From assembly GCA_048941605.1 (NCBI GenBank), contig JBHLNL010000182.1:1-6454 (forward strand): DNA of 6,454 nt, given 5' to 3'. Of the stretch, positions 4,961-6,454 are shown piece by piece. Source of the stretch: Loki-b32 sp048941605 (GTDB lineage: Archaea > Asgardarchaeota > Lokiarchaeia > Sigyniarchaeales > SOKP01). The translations under genes were made by a program, and so were the position numbers. Each line of letters starts with the position of its first letter. The stretch's first letter is position 1. The notes beneath the pieces are model-generated. The model was not told where the DNA came from and did no database searches. It saw only the letters and a program-made list of their open reading frames with translations.

Positions 4961-6217
4961 TCACACCTCAAAAACCCATTCTCCATTTCGCATAATTGGT
5001 TCAACTGTACCATCTTCACTTATTCCATCAATATTCATTTTATCCGAACCAATCATAAAATCAATATGAGTTAGACTATCATTACCTCCAGCGCTTTTAA
5101 ATTCCTCATCAGACATCTTATCGCCATTTTCCAAGGCAAATGTAATACCCTTTCCAAGAGCAATATGACAAGAAGCGTTCTCATCGAATAATATATTATA
5201 AAAAAGCATATTTGATTGCGAAATGGGTGAACTATTCGGTACTAGAGCAATTTCTCCTAAATAATTTGCACCCTCATCAATCTCGAATATCTTATCCAAC
5301 ATTTCTTTACCTTTCTTGGCAGTTGCACTTACAACACGTCCCTCAGAAAAAGTTAAAGTAAAGTCTTCAATTAAAACATTAAGTGGAAGAGGTTTGGTAG
5401 CAGTAACAACACCTTCTGTCATAATTCTATGAGGTATGGTAGCAACTTCCTCAGTAGGTAAATTTGGAGTAAAATCAATTCCATTTTGTGATTTTTCACT
5501 ACCTCCAATCCAAATATGCCCTTTAGGTAATCCAATTGTTAAATCTGTTCCTGGAGCTTTTAATTCTAGAGATGTGTACTTTTTAAGATTTAAATAGTTT
5601 ATCCTCGCATGTAATTGTTTAATATGATTATTCCAAGCTAAAACTGGATCTTTTTGCTTCACACGACAGATATCGAATATTTTATCCCATAATTTTGCTA
5701 TTTGTTCATTAGGAAGGAGATCAGGGAAGATCTTTTTAGCCCATCCTTGAACAGGTGCAGAAATTATTAGCCAATTTGTTGCATTTTTCATAGTTAATTC
5801 ACGAACAGGTGTATAGAGTTTTAAAGTTGTTTTCGCTACAATTGTCATAAGTTCTAGATCTTGATTAATTAGTAAATCAGGATCAAAAGCATATATTATA
5901 AGTTTAGCATCTCCTTTTTGTGTAAACTCTAATGATGCATCTCTTCTCCATGCTGGAAATTCTTCAAAAGAATCACGCGGAGCATGCTGGAGTCTAATTA
6001 AATATAATTGAGGATCATTCCAAAAGACTTCAACGAATCTAGCACCCATTTGATATGCCTTCTTAACAAGCAATCTGACAAATGGGGCTAATTCAATAAA
6101 AGATGTATTTAAATCAAAAGGTTGAATTAATAAACGTTGCCCTTTTTGTAGATTTAGACCTACTTTTAATATTACTTCTGCATACTTCTCCAAATTCTGT
6201 TCGAATTCTGAAGACAT
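4961..6217 (-). CDS. M29-family metallo-aminopeptidase, first gene of a tandem pair
   Basis: A 418-residue M29 (AmpS/AmpT-like) protein, clearly paralogous along its whole length to the next gene, with which it shares 16 identical N-terminal residues and nearly the same C-terminus. Metal ligands are Glu256, Glu322, His351, His384 and Asp386, with the 66-29-33-2 spacing known for the family. The tyrosine expected at seven residues after His351 is Ile358, a change different from that in the partner. The family is dimeric, so the two products could form a heterodimer; this is inference. Start AUG at 6217; no strong ribosome-binding site, consistent with the short leader from the TATA box at 6271-6278. 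No signal peptide. It is not obviously connected with the aromatic pathway. It might serve general peptide turnover, as expected in a peptide-fermenting archaeon. Confidence 0.88.
   Translation of the reverse strand: MSSEFEQNLEKYAEVILKVGLNLQKGQRLLIQPFDLNTSFIELAPFVRLLVKKAYQMGARFVEVFWNDPQLYLIRLQHAPRDSFEEFPAWRRDASLEFTQKGDAKLIIYAFDPDLLINQDLELMTIVAKTTLKLYTPVRELTMKNATNWLIISAPVQGWAKKIFPDLLPNEQIAKLWDKIFDICRVKQKDPVLAWNNHIKQLHARINYLNLKKYTSLELKAPGTDLTIGLPKGHIWIGGSEKSQNGIDFTPNLPTEEVATIPHRIMTEGVVTATKPLPLNVLIEDFTLTFSEGRVVSATAKKGKEMLDKIFEIDEGANYLGEIALVPNSSPISQSNMLFYNILFDENASCHIALGKGITFALENGDKMSDEEFKSAGGNDSLTHIDFMIGSDKMNIDGISEDGTVEPIMRNGEWVFEV
4964..4969 (-). promoter_or_regulatory. GAGGTG ribosome-binding site overlapping the end of the upstream peptidase gene
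   Basis: On the minus strand GAGGTG forms the last two sense codons (Glu-Val) of the upstream gene, then TGA and TAA follow, then the GUG start of the downstream gene. Spacing to the GUG is 6 bases. This is the strongest ribosome-binding site in the window and indicates translational coupling of the two peptidases. Confidence 0.75.
4965..5003 (-). repeat. 39 bp direct repeat, copy 2 (3' end of first peptidase gene)
   Basis: Partner of 3696-3734 with one mismatch (at 4974). The high identity at synonymous positions contrasts with the rest of the two genes, where silent sites differ freely. Confidence 0.9.
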
Positions 6218-6270
6218 TGGACTTTCATTTAAATTATTAATTTTGAATAATAATATTAGATTTTATTTAT

Positions 6271-6278
6271 TATATAAA
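6271..6278 (-). promoter_or_regulatory. TATA box of the peptidase operon
   Basis: On the minus strand TTTATATA is an exact match to the archaeal TATA consensus, preceded by a purine-rich AAAGCA that could act as a BRE. Transcription would begin near 6248, about 30 bases before the AUG at 6217. It lies in a 178 bp divergent region shared with the plus-strand gene at 6396. Nothing else is recognisable in that region. Confidence 0.5.
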
Positions 6279-6395
6279 TGCTTTACATTTTTGGATGTTT
6301 GTAGAGATATTAATTCAATTAGGATTCTGTAAACTCTTCCTTAAATCAATTATTTTTAGTCAATATTTTTATCTATTTTTTCATTAGATTAATTT

Positions 6396-6454
6396 ATGTC
6401 GAAAACAGCTATCGTTAAATTTGATGATTATGAAGAAGGAACTTCTGCTTCTTG
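6396..6454 (+). CDS. N-terminal fragment of a gene, possibly a DUF362-family protein
   Basis: Nineteen codons running off the right edge, beginning MSKTAIVKFDDYEEGTSAS. The MSK-x-AIVK opening followed by an acidic Asp-Tyr-containing stretch resembles the start of DUF362 proteins, which often carry ferredoxin-like iron-sulfur motifs further on and whose function is unknown. An in-frame TAA two codons upstream fixes the AUG at 6396. There is no ribosome-binding site. An ATATTTTTATC stretch at 6364-6374, roughly 26 bases upstream, could be the TATA element of a leaderless transcript. The assignment rests on very few residues. Confidence 0.5.
   Translation, partial: MSKTAIVKFDDYEEGTSAS

Noticed and set aside
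5232..5243. Asn328 in the first peptidase where the second has His331, seen as a possible lost ligand
   Set aside because: This position after the Glu ligand is not one of the five metal ligands and varies in the family, so it carries little meaning.
3692..6217. Tandem peptidase genes as a false duplication made by assembly
   Set aside because: The copies differ throughout in protein sequence and silent sites, with different lengths (421 and 418) and different start codons, so they are genuine paralogues.

Overview
The window is an AT-rich (roughly one-third G+C by eye), protein-dense piece of what is most likely an archaeal genome. The clues are TATA-like boxes of TTTATATA type upstream of divergent transcripts, a GAGGTG ribosome-binding site, frequent UUG/GUG starts, and U-rich rather than hairpin-type gene ends. 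An Asgard archaeon of the Lokiarchaeia kind would fit the protein style, but no phylogenetic marker is present and this is inference. A run of 10 Ns (436-445) shows that this is a scaffold, probably from a metagenome.

Left half (1-3169, all on the minus strand). Read in transcription order, this is a nearly complete 'lower' benzoyl-CoA pathway module. First is an Oah/BamA-like ring hydrolase carrying a C-terminal zinc ribbon. Next come a Dch-type dienoyl-CoA hydratase, a zinc alcohol dehydrogenase of the 6-hydroxycyclohex-1-ene-1-carbonyl-CoA dehydrogenase (Had) kind, and the first 68 codons of a benzoyl-CoA reductase/2-hydroxyacyl-CoA dehydratase subunit. Together they would reduce the ring of benzoyl-CoA (reductase), hydrate the dienoyl-CoA (Dch), oxidise the alcohol to a ketone with NAD+ (Had) and hydrolytically open the ring (Oah), giving 3-hydroxypimeloyl-CoA for beta-oxidation. 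The genes are separated by regular 63-69 bp AT-rich spacers. The dehydrogenase is interrupted by the assembly gap; its true C-terminus continues on the far side of the gap in another apparent frame.

Middle (3170-3691). A 229 bp intergenic region holds TATA-like boxes for both directions and a 20 bp imperfect palindrome between them. It separates the catabolic cluster from a small plus-strand gene (93 aa, acidic, one CxxC) that I cannot name. That gene ends only 11 bp from the convergent peptidase gene.

Right half (3692-6454). Two tandem minus-strand paralogues encode M29-family (AmpS/AmpT) metallo-aminopeptidases. They are separated by 3 bp, and the ribosome-binding site of the second overlaps the end of the first. 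Both keep all five metal ligands, but both lack the tyrosine expected seven residues after the middle histidine ligand. A divergent promoter region (6218-6395) then leads to the first 19 codons of a plus-strand gene that resembles a DUF362 protein. No RNA gene, CRISPR array or mobile element was seen, and no gene-free stretch exceeds 300 bp.
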